NCBI GenBank assembly: GCA_036830905.1
Contig: DAISNS010000005.1
Coordinates: 1 to 38,997 of the forward strand
DNA from: Thermocaproicibacter sp002397355
GTDB lineage: Bacteria > Bacillota > Clostridia > Oscillospirales > Acutalibacteraceae
Direction: 5' to 3'
DNA: 38,997 bases
Shown here: positions 30,813-38,997 of the stretch, piece by piece
How the letters are laid out: each line of letters starts with the position of its first letter
Numbering within the stretch: position 1 is the stretch's first letter
The notes under the pieces: generated by a model
Seen by the model: the letters and a program-made list of their open reading frames with translations, nothing else
What the model was told of the DNA's origin: nothing
The model's database searches: none
Translations under genes and position numbers: made by a program

Positions 30813-31034
30813 TTAAAGGAAGGGGCCTGTGTCGCCGTTCTTCAGCCGGTCCACGACTTCGCTGATGCGGTGCTTTGCGTCTTCGCCCGTTATGGCGTCT
30901 TCCACAAAGTGGATGACGGAAGTCTGCTGTTCGTCGCCCAGGCGGCTGAACGTGCTCATCGCGTCGCGGTTCATCGCGAGCGACATCAGCAGCCCGATGG
31001 GCATATCCTGTGCTTCCCGATTTTCCTTGCTCAT
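30813..31034 (-). CDS. small protein of unknown function, 73 aa
   Basis: A 73-aa protein, probably all helical, with a DMPIGLLMSLAMNRDAMSTFSRLGDEQQ stretch and a C-terminal ENAISGE-like helix pair. A GAGGA SD precedes its ATG. The pattern is that of small cytoplasmic clostridial proteins whose function is unknown. It is divergent from thyX. The 134-nt gap to the downstream 274-aa gene on the same strand leaves room for a separate promoter. No catalytic motif is visible. Confidence 0.65.
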   Translation of the reverse strand: MSKENREAQDMPIGLLMSLAMNRDAMSTFSRLGDEQQTSVIHFVEDAITGEDAKHRISEVVDRLKNGDTGPFL

Positions 31035-31141
31035 TTCAGATTCCTCTTTTCCAGTCGATTCCGTCGGTTCCTTTCCCCGTTGCTTTTAGAATACCCAGGC
31101 GCGGCCCGTTCATTCGCGCCTTTCGATTTCCGGCCGAAGCA

Positions 31142-31170
31142 TTGAAAGAATCCTGCGGCTTTGCTATAAT
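31142..31170 (+). promoter_or_regulatory. promoter of thyX and the following genes
   Basis: TTGAAA (31142-31147) and TATAAT (31165-31170) have a 17-nt spacer and an extended -10 TG. It could drive the run thyX-tmk-GNAT and perhaps all the genes through 38918. Confidence 0.87.
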
Positions 31171-31235
31171 GATTGTCATAATAAACGACGATATGCCGCG
31201 GCACAATAATTCTTATGAAGTGAGGACGGATCGCA

Positions 31236-32009
31236 ATGCCGAAAGTTACGCTGATTGCCTGGACGCCGGACCCTGAAAAAGTGGTGGCCGCCGCCGCGAA
31301 GCTGTGTTATTCCTCCGCCGGCGTCGGCGAGATCACCGAGGGCCTTACGCCCGCGAAAACGGCGTCGTTCGTGCGGATGCTCTCGGAGATGGGCCACGCC
31401 AGCCCCATCGAGCACGCTTCCTTCACTTTCGGGATCGAGGGCGTCTCGCGCTCGTTCCTCGCGCAGATCACGCGCCACCGCATCGCTTCCTACAGCGTCA
31501 AGAGCCAGCGGTATGTGAACGAAGCGGATTTTTCGTATATTGTCCCGCCGGCCGTTGCGGCCATTCCCGAGGCGAAGGCCGAATTCCTCGCCGCCATGGA
31601 GGAGGACCGCCGCCATTACGAGCGCCTTTCCGCTCTGCTGGAAGAACGGCACAGAGAAGATCTGGCCGCATCCGGCCGGGACGGGAAATCAGCGGCGCGC
31701 GAAGCGCGGAAAATGGCGAACGAGGACGCGCGCTTTGTCCTTCCGAACGCCTGCGAAACGAAGCTGGTCTGCACGTTCAACGCGCGCGAGCTGCTCCATT
31801 TCTTTTCGCTGCGATGCTGCGCCCGCGCCCAGTGGGAGATCCGCAGCGTCGCGGACCGGATGCTGGAGCTGGTCAAGCCGGTCGCGCCGGACATTTTCGC
31901 GCAGGCGGGACCGGCCTGCGTGCGCGGCGCCTGCCCGGAAGGCAAGATGTCCTGCGGCCGCGCGGCGCAGGTGCGGGAGCGCTATCTCTCCCTGGGCGGT
32001 GAATCGTGA
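31236..32009 (+). CDS. thyX: flavin-dependent thymidylate synthase
   Basis: A 257-aa ThyX, which methylates dUMP with methylene-THF and FADH2. The signature RHR-x7-S is Arg80-His81-Arg82 to Ser90 (TRHRIASYSVKSQRY), and the C-terminal half has RELLHFFSLRCCARAQWEIR. Its stop overlaps the GTG start of tmk (GTGA), so the two steps dUMP to dTMP to dTDP are coupled at translation. It makes THF directly rather than DHF, which fits a bacterium that may lack ThyA. Confidence 0.96.
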   Translation: MPKVTLIAWTPDPEKVVAAAAKLCYSSAGVGEITEGLTPAKTASFVRMLSEMGHASPIEHASFTFGIEGVSRSFLAQITRHRIASYSVKSQRYVNEADFSYIVPPAVAAIPEAKAEFLAAMEEDRRHYERLSALLEERHREDLAASGRDGKSAAREARKMANEDARFVLPNACETKLVCTFNARELLHFFSLRCCARAQWEIRSVADRMLELVKPVAPDIFAQAGPACVRGACPEGKMSCGRAAQVRERYLSLGGES

Positions 32010-32689
32010 GCGGCCGTCTGGTCACGCTGGAAGGCCTCGACGGCAGCGGAAAGACCACGCAGATGGAGCTTCTGAAGGCGGATCTGCGCGCGCGGGGCGC
32101 CGCGTTCCGCAGCGTGAAGTTTCCGTCTTACGGCCAGCCGTTTGCGGCCCCGGCGCTGATGTACCTGAGCGGCGGCTTCGGGGACAGGCCGGACGACGTG
32201 AACGCCTACGCCGCGTCGGCATTTTTCGCGGTGGACCGCTGCGCGAGCTACCTGAAGCTGTGGCGGAAGGATTACGAGCGCGGCGCGCTGATCCTTGCGG
32301 ACCGGTACACGACCTCCAACATGATCTATCAGCTGCCGAAGCTGCCGCGCGGAGAGTGGGAAGGCTGCCTTTCCTGGCTGCAGGATTTCGAGTACGCAAA
32401 GCTCGGTTTGCCGCGGCCCGCGCTCACCGTTTTTCTGGATATGCCGCCGGAGATGTCGCAGAGACTGCTGGATGTGCGCTACCGCAGAGACGGCGGCGGT
32501 CGCGATATCCACGAGCGCGACAGAGAATACCTCCGCCTCTGCCGGGAGAGCGCGCTGTTCGCGGCGGAGCGCCTCGGGTGGCGGGTGATCCCGTGCGCCG
32601 CCGGCGGGGAGCTTCGCGGCGAGGAGCAGATTCATGCGGAAGTCATGAAGAGTCTTCTCGCCGCCTCGGACGGGGGCGGGCGGCCGTGA
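32006..32689 (+). CDS. tmk: thymidylate kinase
   Basis: A 227-aa dTMP kinase with P-loop EGLDGSGKTT (residues 9-18), the DRY motif in LADRYTTSNMIYQ and a LID-like RYRRDGGGRDIHERD. The N-terminal helix and TLEGLDGSGKTTQ fit Tmk. It starts at GTG overlapping the thyX stop and its own stop overlaps the GTG of the next gene, so all three are tightly coupled. The C-terminus is slightly longer than in typical enzymes of about 210 residues. Confidence 0.93.
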   Translation: MSGRLVTLEGLDGSGKTTQMELLKADLRARGAAFRSVKFPSYGQPFAAPALMYLSGGFGDRPDDVNAYAASAFFAVDRCASYLKLWRKDYERGALILADRYTTSNMIYQLPKLPRGEWEGCLSWLQDFEYAKLGLPRPALTVFLDMPPEMSQRLLDVRYRRDGGGRDIHERDREYLRLCRESALFAAERLGWRVIPCAAGGELRGEEQIHAEVMKSLLAASDGGGRP

Positions 32690-33558
32690 TCGCGTTTGCC
32701 GGAGGGGGAATGCGCCGGGAACTCTCCGGACTCTGGCAGGAATGCTTCGGCGATCCCGCCGCTTACCCGGAATTTTTCCTCGGCCTTTTCTTCGCGCCGC
32801 AGGACTGTCTGGTCGACCGCGAGGGCGGGGAACTGGCCGCCGCGGTCTATCTGCTTCCCGCGCAGGTGCTGGAGAACGGCCGCCCCGTGCAGGCGCACTA
32901 TATTTTCGCCGCGGCGACCGCGCCGCGCTTCCGTTCCCGGGGGATCATGTCCCGCCTGCTGGAACGCGCGGCGGAAACCGGTGCCGCGCGGGGCGACCGG
33001 TATTCGGCCGTGCTTCCGTCCGACGAAGAACTGTACCGCTTTTACGCCGCTTCAGGCTATGCCGATTTTTTTTCCGTCCGTGCGGCGGACGTCCCGGCGT
33101 CTCGGCTGCGTGCGGCCGCGCGCGGCGGCTGGGCTCCCTATGTCGGGAGCGCGGACGCCCTGAACCGCCTGCGGACGGAACTGCTGGCGGAAAGCGACGG
33201 CTCGCTTCTTTGGAGCGGCGAAATGTTCCGGAAGTCCGTCGCGATGAGCGGAGCCTACGGCGACCGCCTCGTCGCGGTGCAGACGGGCGCGGGGCCCGCC
33301 TATGCGCTCTGCCATATGGAGAACGGGGCCTGCATGCTGCTGGAAACGGCCGCGCGGAAGGCGGCGTTTCCGTTTCTCGCGGACGCGATCCTCCGGGAAG
33401 CGCCGGCGGAGCGGTACCGTTTCCGGCTGCCGGCGGACGGCGGGCCTTTCCCCGGCGAGGGGGAGCTCCTGCGCTTTGGAATGATAAAGGCTCTGGGGGG
33501 CGGCGATAGGGGAGCGATCAGGCCGGGGCGTCCGTATCTCGGCCTTGGCATGGATTGA
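32686..33558 (+). CDS. GNAT-family acetyltransferase-like protein
   Basis: A 290-aa protein with an N-terminal GNAT domain. The acetyl-CoA region is FAAATAPRFRSRGIMSRLLERA, although the G-x-G/A step reads G-I-M. The overall layout, a GNAT half followed by a second domain of about 130 residues, recalls Eis-like two-part acetyltransferases. The start is a GTG overlapping the tmk stop. An ATG at 32710 is an alternative. The acceptor is unknown. Position after thyX and tmk gives no clear functional link. Confidence 0.75.
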   Translation: MIAFAGGGMRRELSGLWQECFGDPAAYPEFFLGLFFAPQDCLVDREGGELAAAVYLLPAQVLENGRPVQAHYIFAAATAPRFRSRGIMSRLLERAAETGAARGDRYSAVLPSDEELYRFYAASGYADFFSVRAADVPASRLRAAARGGWAPYVGSADALNRLRTELLAESDGSLLWSGEMFRKSVAMSGAYGDRLVAVQTGAGPAYALCHMENGACMLLETAARKAAFPFLADAILREAPAERYRFRLPADGGPFPGEGELLRFGMIKALGGGDRGAIRPGRPYLGLGMD

Positions 33559-33605
33559 TTTTTTCCGTCCGCGTTTTCAGCGGACCGGAAGGGAGTTATG
33601 CAGTT

Positions 33606-34157
33606 ATGATTTATCTTTTTCTTCAGGAAGGCTTCGAGGAGGCCGAGGCGATCACCCCGGTCGACGTCCTTCGCCGCGCCGGGCTGGAAACCGCCACGGT
33701 GGGCGAGAGCGGCCGGATCGTGACCGGCGCTCACGGCGTGAAGGTGGAAGCGGATCTGACCGAAGCGGACGTGTCCCTGGAAAAGGCGGACATGGTCGTC
33801 CTGCCCGGCGGTCCGGGCACCCCGAACCACGAAAAATCCCGGAAAGTCCGGGAGGCGCTCGAATACTGCGTGAAACACGACAGGTATGTCGCCGCGATCT
33901 GCGCGGCGCCGTCCGTGCTGGGCCATATGGGCTTGCTGAAGGGCCGCGAAGCCGTCTGCTTCCCCGGCTATGAGAGCGAGCTCGGGGCGGCCGGCGTGCC
34001 GCGCAGGGCGGTCTGCGTCAGCGGGAAGATCATCACGGCGCGCGGGCCGGGCGTTTCGCTCGAGTTCGCTCTGAAGCTTGTGGAGACGCTCTGCGGGCCG
34101 GAAAAGGCGCGGGAGATCGGAAAGAGCATGCAATGGAACGGAACATCCGCGAGCTGA
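33606..34157 (+). CDS. DJ-1/PfpI family protein
   Basis: A 183-aa DJ-1/YajL-type protein. The nucleophile is Cys99 in AAICAAPSVLG, the conserved acidic partner is in the GFEEAEA stretch near residue 14, and PGGPGTPN is present. Members are reported as glyoxalases, chaperones or deglycases; the exact role is uncertain. I start at ATG 33606, after a GGGAG SD; the longer upstream reading has no SD. Its end overlaps the next gene by 25 nt. Confidence 0.88.
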   Translation: MIYLFLQEGFEEAEAITPVDVLRRAGLETATVGESGRIVTGAHGVKVEADLTEADVSLEKADMVVLPGGPGTPNHEKSRKVREALEYCVKHDRYVAAICAAPSVLGHMGLLKGREAVCFPGYESELGAAGVPRRAVCVSGKIITARGPGVSLEFALKLVETLCGPEKAREIGKSMQWNGTSAS

Positions 34158-34732
34158 AGCAGGAGCTTCGCAGCAAAAGCCGCGAATTCCGGGAGGGCCT
34201 TTCCCCGGAGCGGAAATCCCGGCTCGACGGGGAAATCCTCAGCCGTGTGCTGGCGCTGCGGGAATATGCGTGCGCCGGCGTCGTTTACACTTATGTGAGC
34301 AAGCCGATCGAGGTAGACACGTTCGGACTCATCGCGGCGGCGAGGAAAGCGGGGAAGCGCGTGGCCGTCCCGCGCTGCGTCCCCGGCACGAGAAGAATGG
34401 AATTCTTCGAGATCGCTTCGGCGGACGACCTTGTCCCCGGCAGCTTCGGCGTTCCGGAACCGCTGCCGGAGCGGTGCCGTCCCGCGGCGGCGGATGCGCG
34501 GCCGCTTTGCGTCGTGCCGGGGTTCAGCTTCGACTCCCACGGCTTCCGACTCGGTTACGGCAAGGGCTACTACGACCGCTTCCTGGCGGATTTTCCCGGC
34601 GTGACGGCCGGCCTGTGCTATTCCGGCTGCGTCAGGTGGAACCTTCCGCACGGATACTATGACCGCGCCGTCGACATCCTTGTGACCGAGCGGTATATCC
34701 GCAGAATTACCGGCCAGTTTTCCGGCCGCTGA
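34133..34732 (+). CDS. fthC: 5-formyltetrahydrofolate cyclo-ligase
   Basis: A 199-aa enzyme that turns 5-formyl-THF into 5,10-methenyl-THF with ATP. It has the N-terminal KQELRSKSREFREGLSPE, PGFSFDSHGFRLGYGKGYYDRFL with the nucleotide-binding loop, and an Arg/Lys-rich end. It is usual in length. It overlaps the DJ-1-type gene by 25 nt. It refills the folate pool used by thyX in this run and by metE and metF elsewhere in the window. Confidence 0.94.
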   Translation: MERNIRELKQELRSKSREFREGLSPERKSRLDGEILSRVLALREYACAGVVYTYVSKPIEVDTFGLIAAARKAGKRVAVPRCVPGTRRMEFFEIASADDLVPGSFGVPEPLPERCRPAAADARPLCVVPGFSFDSHGFRLGYGKGYYDRFLADFPGVTAGLCYSGCVRWNLPHGYYDRAVDILVTERYIRRITGQFSGR

Positions 34733-34751
34733 ATACGACAGGAGATTGCTT

Positions 34752-36029
34752 ATGAACGACGAGCACGACGAACGGAACATCGATCAGGAACGCCGGCGCA
34801 AGGTGCAGAATTTCCGCGTCCATATCGAGGAGGAACCGGCGGAGGAAATGCCGGAAACAACCATCAGCAGCTACAGCAACCCGGGCGAGGCAAAGAAGCG
34901 CCGCGAGAGCTTTCCGGATGCCGGGGCTGCGGAACGGGCCAAGCTTGCCCATAAGCTGAGGGACCGGGAGAAAGGGAAGAAGAACAGGAACTTTTTCCGG
35001 CTGATATGGTTCGGCATGGTGCTGCTTTTTTCGATCCTTTCGGCCCGGTATCTGGTCGCCGGCATGAACGACATGCTTGGCGTGGACCGGCAGGCGGTCA
35101 ACGTGACCGTGGAAGTGCCGAAAAACGCGGCTGCCGACAAGGTGACCGACCTGCTTTATCAGGTGGGAGCCATCAAGGACAAGAATTTCTTCCGTTTCTA
35201 CAGCAGAATGACGAAGGCCCCACAGACTTACGACGGCGGGAGCTATCAGATCACCACGGGCATGGACTACGAGGCGATCATCAATTCCATCCAGTCCTCC
35301 CAGAACCGCGTGGACACGGTGAAGGTGACGTTCACCGAAGGGATGAACGCGATGGAAATCGCGGAAAAGCTGGAGAAAAACGGCGTCTGCTCTGCGAAAG
35401 AGGCGCTGAAAGCGTTCAATACCACCGACCTGGACAAGGACTACGACGTCCTTGCGGCGATCCCGGGGACCTCCGAGCGCTACTACCGCCTGGAGGGGTA
35501 CCTGTTCCCCGACACCTACTGGTTTTTCAAGAACGAGGACCCCAAGGACGCTGTGGAAAAGCTTGTGGGCAATTGCAGCAACAAGCTCACGAAGCAGATT
35601 CGCCAGAAGGCGAAGGATGAGGGAATGTCGGTCGACCAGCTTCTCACGCTTGCCTCCATGATTCAGGCGGAGGCGGCGGACAAAACCGATATGTACCGCG
35701 TTTCCTCCGTCTTTCACAACCGCCTTTCGAGCAAGGACACGGCCCTTCTGCACCTCGACTCCGATCCGACGACGATTTACCCCTACCGCCAGAGGTCGCA
35801 GATCCCCGCGGCGGAGAGGGATTCGTACAAGAGCAAGTACGACACCTACACCGTAGTCGGCCTTCCGGCCGGGCCGATCTGCAACCCGGGGCTCGACGCG
35901 ATTGACGCGGCCCTGAATCCGGACAGCACGGGTTACTACTACTTCTGCCACAGCAAAGACGGCAAGGCGTATTATGCGCGGACGCTGGCTGGCCACGAGG
36001 AGAACCTGGAGGAGGCCGGCCTGAAATGA
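34752..36029 (+). CDS. mltG: endolytic murein transglycosylase MltG
   Basis: A 425-aa membrane protein. It has a long charged cytoplasmic N-terminus (about 1-80), one transmembrane helix (81-103) and the extracytoplasmic YceG/MltG domain. The catalytic Glu307 is in ASMIQAEAADK, followed by SSVFHNRL and the TYPYRQRS-like DPTTIYPYRQRS block, with the family-ending SKDGKAYYARTLAGHEENL. It cuts nascent glycan strands to set their length. ATG 34752 has an AGGAG SD. Its stop overlaps the next start (ATGA). The pairing mltG then U32 protein is the order seen in Bacillus subtilis. Confidence 0.95.
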   Translation: MNDEHDERNIDQERRRKVQNFRVHIEEEPAEEMPETTISSYSNPGEAKKRRESFPDAGAAERAKLAHKLRDREKGKKNRNFFRLIWFGMVLLFSILSARYLVAGMNDMLGVDRQAVNVTVEVPKNAAADKVTDLLYQVGAIKDKNFFRFYSRMTKAPQTYDGGSYQITTGMDYEAIINSIQSSQNRVDTVKVTFTEGMNAMEIAEKLEKNGVCSAKEALKAFNTTDLDKDYDVLAAIPGTSERYYRLEGYLFPDTYWFFKNEDPKDAVEKLVGNCSNKLTKQIRQKAKDEGMSVDQLLTLASMIQAEAADKTDMYRVSSVFHNRLSSKDTALLHLDSDPTTIYPYRQRSQIPAAERDSYKSKYDTYTVVGLPAGPICNPGLDAIDAALNPDSTGYYYFCHSKDGKAYYARTLAGHEENLEEAGLK

Positions 36030-37276
36030 CGGACCGCATGAGATGGGACGCTTCGTCCGGCAGGCCGGAGCTGCTTTCGCCGGCCGGGGACCGGGAACGC
36101 CTGGAAGCGGCGGTCCGCTTCGGCGCGGACGCGGTTTACCTGGCCGGCAAGCGGTTCGGGATGCGCTCCGGCTCTCCGAATTTCGGCCCGGAGGAACTCG
36201 CTTCCGCCGTGGAATATGCCCACGGCGCCGGCGTGCGCGTTTATCTCGCCTGCAACAGCCTGCTCTCCAACGAGGACTGCGGGGGGCTGCCGGATTTTCT
36301 GCGGGAGATCCGGAACGCGGGCGTGGATGCGGTCATCGCGACGGATTTCGCCGTGATGGATATGGTCGGAAAATACGCGCCCGGGCTGGAAATCCACATC
36401 TCCACGCAGGCCGGCGTTGCGAACTGGGCGGCGGCGGAGGAGTTTTACCGCCTGGGCGCAAAGCGCGTGGTGCTCGCGCGCGAGCTTTCCCTTGAGGACA
36501 TTGCGCGGATCCGGGCGAAAACCCCCGCGGATTTGGAACTGGAGGCGTTTGTGCACGGCTCGATGTGCGTGTCGTTTTCCGGGCGGTGTCTCCTTTCCGA
36601 GTTCCTCACGGGGCGCAGCGCGAACCGGGGAAACTGCGCGCAGCCCTGCCGCTGGAAGTATGCGCTGATGGAGGAGAAGCGCCCCGGCTGCTATTTCCCC
36701 GTGGAGGAAGAGGGGAAGGGCACCTATATCCTCAATTCACGCGACCTGTGCATGATCGGCCATATTCCCGAGCTGATGGAGGCGGGCGTGACAAGCCTGA
36801 AAATCGAGGGACGCGCGAAGTCCGCCTATTACGCCGCCGTGACGGCGAACGCCTACCGGCACGCAATCGACGAAGCCGCGCTTCACCCGGGCGGGCCGCT
36901 TCCCGCGTGGATTCCCGAAGAGATGGACCGGATCAGCCACCGCGCTTACAGCACGGGATTTTACTTCGGAAACGCGCCCGGGGAAGTTTACGAGAACGGC
37001 GGCTATGTGCGCGGCTGGGAAGAAATCGCGGTCGTCGTGGGGATGCGGAACGGGCTCGCGGTGCTTGCGCAGAGGAATCGCTTTTTCCGCGGCGACAGGG
37101 CGTCCGTCCTGGAACCGGGTTCCGAACCTTACGACGTCGCCCTCGACGGGATCTTCGACGAGGACGGCAATCCGCTGGAAACCGCCAACCATGCCGAAAT
37201 GACCGTGCTGCTCCGCACGGACCGCCCGATTGCCGCCGGCGCGATCCTGCGCAAGCGCATCGTTCCGAACGGATAG
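36026..37276 (+). CDS. U32 peptidase family protein, TrhP-like
   Basis: A 416-aa U32 protein with the family signature EAFVHGSMCVSFSGRCLLSEF (residues 173-193) followed by GRSANRGNCAQPCRWKY, with the cysteines expected for an iron-sulfur cluster. Bacterial U32 proteins of this length are now tied to tRNA hydroxylation (TrhP, which makes ho5U34), not peptidase activity. In B. subtilis such genes follow mltG, as here. Function as a tRNA modifier is therefore the likelier reading. Its ATG overlaps the mltG stop. A hairpin after its stop also holds the SD of the next gene. Confidence 0.9.
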   Translation: MTDRMRWDASSGRPELLSPAGDRERLEAAVRFGADAVYLAGKRFGMRSGSPNFGPEELASAVEYAHGAGVRVYLACNSLLSNEDCGGLPDFLREIRNAGVDAVIATDFAVMDMVGKYAPGLEIHISTQAGVANWAAAEEFYRLGAKRVVLARELSLEDIARIRAKTPADLELEAFVHGSMCVSFSGRCLLSEFLTGRSANRGNCAQPCRWKYALMEEKRPGCYFPVEEEGKGTYILNSRDLCMIGHIPELMEAGVTSLKIEGRAKSAYYAAVTANAYRHAIDEAALHPGGPLPAWIPEEMDRISHRAYSTGFYFGNAPGEVYENGGYVRGWEEIAVVVGMRNGLAVLAQRNRFFRGDRASVLEPGSEPYDVALDGIFDEDGNPLETANHAEMTVLLRTDRPIAAGAILRKRIVPNG

Positions 37277-37318
37277 AAAAACCCCTTCCCGGCAAAGATA
37301 ACCGCGGAGGGGATTTTT
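37277..37318 (+). terminator. terminator-like hairpin that contains the next SD
   Basis: AAAAA and CCCCTTC (37277-37288) pair with GGAGGGG (37306-37312) and TTTTT (37314-37318), with an inner CGG/CCG. The GGAGGGG arm is the SD of the following ATG (7 nt away). The structure could either end transcription after the U32 gene or hide the ribosome site of the penicillin-binding protein gene. Confidence 0.5.
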
Positions 37319-37319
37319 C

Positions 37320-38918
37320 ATGCCGAAACGCGCTTCCTTTCTTTTTGCCGTTCTCGCCGTGCTGCTTTTTTTCAACGCGATTACGGTCTACCAGATTTCC
37401 GGAGGGACCGGCCTTGCCGAGGCCGCCGCGGACCAGCAGTTTTTCACCGTTCCCGTCGTTTCCCAGCGCGGAACCATCTACGACCGCAACCGCGATCCGC
37501 TGACGGGAAACGGGAAGGAAGAGTATCCCACGGCCGTCGCTCCGGGCACGCAGGCGGCGGCCGCGCTGAAAAAGGTCATGCCCGCCGCCGACTGGAACGA
37601 CATCCGCACGCTGCTGAGTTCCGGAAAACCGTTTGCCGTTAAGCTTCCCGCGCCCGTTTCCGCGGCCGGCGTGAAGACGTTTGCCGTTAAAAAGAGGTAC
37701 GGCGGCAGCACCGCCGCGCATGTGCTCGGCTACCTGGACGGCTCCGGAAAAGGCGCCTCCGGCATCGAGAAGGCTTACGACGACGCGCTATCCTCCACCG
37801 GGGCGAAGATCACCGTTTCGTACCAGGTCGATGCGCTTGGGCATGTCCTTCCCGAAGGAAACGGCGACGTTTCCGATTCCACGGCGCTCGCGCGCGGCGG
37901 CGTCGTCCTCACCCTGGACGGTTCCATCCAGAAGCTTGCGGAGCGCGCCGCAGCGAAGTACCTGAAAAAGGGGGCGGCCGTCGTCCTGTCGGTCCCTTCG
38001 GGCCAGATCCTCGCGATGGCGAGCCTTCCCGCTTTTTCGCCGGACGACGTTTCCTCCGTGCTCGAGTCTGAGGATTCCCCGCTTCTGAACCGTGCGGTTT
38101 CGGCGTACAACGTCGGCTCCGTATTCAAGATCGCAGCGGCGGCCGCCGCCCTGGAGGACGGCGTTTCGCCGGCGGAGCAGTACCGCTGCGTCGGCTACGA
38201 GGAAGCTGGGGGAATGCTTTTCCACTGCTACGATTCGCAGCCGCACGGCACGGAGGATATGAAACTCGCGATTGCAAATTCGTGCAATTCCTATTTCGTC
38301 CATTTGATGAAGCAGATCCCCCAGGCGGATTTCCTGCATATGGCGGAAAAGCTCGGTTTCGGCAAACCGGTCGCTCTCGCGCCCGGCATGGAGGCGGAAG
38401 CGGGCACGCTGCCGTCGCTGCAAAGCCTGGGCTCGCCGCGGGCCATCGCCAATTTTTCGATCGGCCAGGGCGACCTGACCGCGACGCCGCTGCAGGTCGC
38501 CGCCATGGTCAACGCCGTTGCCGCCGGCGGCGTATACACGGAGCCGACGCTTGTGATCGGCCGCGTGAATGAAAATCACGATTTCGTGGAACGCTCCGCC
38601 GCGCCGAAGAGCACGCGCGCGATGTCGGAGAAAACGGCCAGGCTCCTGCAGGAATTTATGGCGGCCTCCGTCGATTCCGGCACGGGCAAAAAAGGGAAGC
38701 CGGACTACGGCACGGCCGGCGCGAAGACGGGAACGGCTCAGACGGGGCGGTATCAAAACGGCGAGGAGGAAGTGGAGTCGTGGTACGCAGGCTTCTATCC
38801 GCGCGGGGATCCCAAGTTTGCGATCGCCGTATTCGCGGAGGGCGGCAGCGGCGGCGGCGCTTCCTGCGGGCCTGTTTTCCGCGAAATCGCGAACGGCCTC
38901 TACGGCTATGTGAGCTGA
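37320..38918 (+). CDS. class B penicillin-binding protein (transpeptidase)
   Basis: A 532-aa class B PBP with one N-terminal membrane helix (about 6-24), a short pedestal and a transpeptidase domain. The active-site motifs are S267-V-F-K270, S321-C-N323 and K469-T-G-T472. It crosslinks peptidoglycan; the compact pedestal is like SpoVD or division/sporulation PBPs but no PASTA domain is seen. The start ATG 37320 has a GGAGGGG SD. It lies behind mltG and the U32 gene in a cell-wall neighbourhood. Exact role (elongation, division or sporulation) is not certain. Confidence 0.93.
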   Translation: MPKRASFLFAVLAVLLFFNAITVYQISGGTGLAEAAADQQFFTVPVVSQRGTIYDRNRDPLTGNGKEEYPTAVAPGTQAAAALKKVMPAADWNDIRTLLSSGKPFAVKLPAPVSAAGVKTFAVKKRYGGSTAAHVLGYLDGSGKGASGIEKAYDDALSSTGAKITVSYQVDALGHVLPEGNGDVSDSTALARGGVVLTLDGSIQKLAERAAAKYLKKGAAVVLSVPSGQILAMASLPAFSPDDVSSVLESEDSPLLNRAVSAYNVGSVFKIAAAAAALEDGVSPAEQYRCVGYEEAGGMLFHCYDSQPHGTEDMKLAIANSCNSYFVHLMKQIPQADFLHMAEKLGFGKPVALAPGMEAEAGTLPSLQSLGSPRAIANFSIGQGDLTATPLQVAAMVNAVAAGGVYTEPTLVIGRVNENHDFVERSAAPKSTRAMSEKTARLLQEFMAASVDSGTGKKGKPDYGTAGAKTGTAQTGRYQNGEEEVESWYAGFYPRGDPKFAIAVFAEGGSGGGASCGPVFREIANGLYGYVS

Positions 38919-38969
38919 TCCTTTCCGCAGCGTGAAAATTTGACCCGCAGCCCTCTCTTTCAGAAACAG

Positions 38970-38997
38970 TTGACTTTTTTCCCCGCCGGCGTTATAC
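38970..38997 (+). promoter_or_regulatory. sigma-A promoter truncated at the window end
   Basis: TTGACT (38970-38975) is followed 17 nt later by TATAC at 38993-38997, where the window ends. The next gene is outside the window. Confidence 0.6.

Overview
The window looks like a chromosomal segment from a GC-rich Firmicute of class Clostridia, probably an Oscillospirales/Ruminococcaceae-type anaerobe. The evidence is strong Shine-Dalgarno (SD) sites, many sigma-A promoters with 17-nt spacers, ThyX rather than a recognisable ThyA, a DUF6465-type protein, and clostridial proteins of unknown function. I found no rRNA, tRNA, insertion sequence, phage or CRISPR array. Most of the DNA is ordinary chromosomal coding sequence. 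The genus is an inference.

Region 1 (1-10.6 kb) is a sulfur amino-acid block. It holds a free methionine sulfoxide reductase, a GH43-CBM6 glycosidase, an atypical Cys/Met-metabolism PLP enzyme, metA (with the acetyl-CoA-type Glu111), metY, metE, metF and a LysR-type regulator. MetA and MetY give direct sulfhydrylation (homoserine to O-acetylhomoserine to homocysteine), and MetE and MetF then make methionine. Upstream of metY I see a complete promoter, a 39-codon leader ORF with 8 Met and 6 Cys, and mutually exclusive antiterminator and terminator pairings. This looks like a ribosome-mediated attenuator. Upstream of metE there is a T-N11-A dyad suited to the linked LysR regulator.

Region 2 (10.6-14.9 kb) carries a lipoprotein, an iron-type alcohol dehydrogenase with a consensus promoter, and a cluster of very small Cys-rich genes around an Amidase_6-type protein. 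The small genes encode 50 aa (minus strand), 29 aa and a 44-aa Pro/Arg/Cys repeat peptide.

Region 3 (14.9-18.9 kb) has an ECF sigma factor followed 18 nt later by a membrane-anchored serpin with a short cytoplasmic N-terminus. It is laid out like a sigma/anti-sigma pair whose sensor domain is a serpin. An AraC-type regulator and a DegV protein follow.

Region 4 (18.9-24.7 kb) has a cyclophilin and an ABC exporter in one operon, a DUF6465-type protein, and an 800-residue secreted lysozyme-like enzyme with five SH3b repeats.

Region 5 (24.7-29.8 kb) pairs an L-lactate/malate dehydrogenase family enzyme with malic enzyme. The enzyme carries Arg at the position that selects oxaloacetate, so together they would form an oxaloacetate-malate-pyruvate route. 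A PcrA/UvrD helicase follows.

Region 6 (29.8-39 kb) holds two clostridial unknowns on the minus strand. A long, tightly packed plus-strand run follows: thyX, tmk, GNAT, DJ-1, 5-formyl-THF cyclo-ligase, mltG, a U32/TrhP-like protein and a class B penicillin-binding protein. The window ends inside a new promoter.
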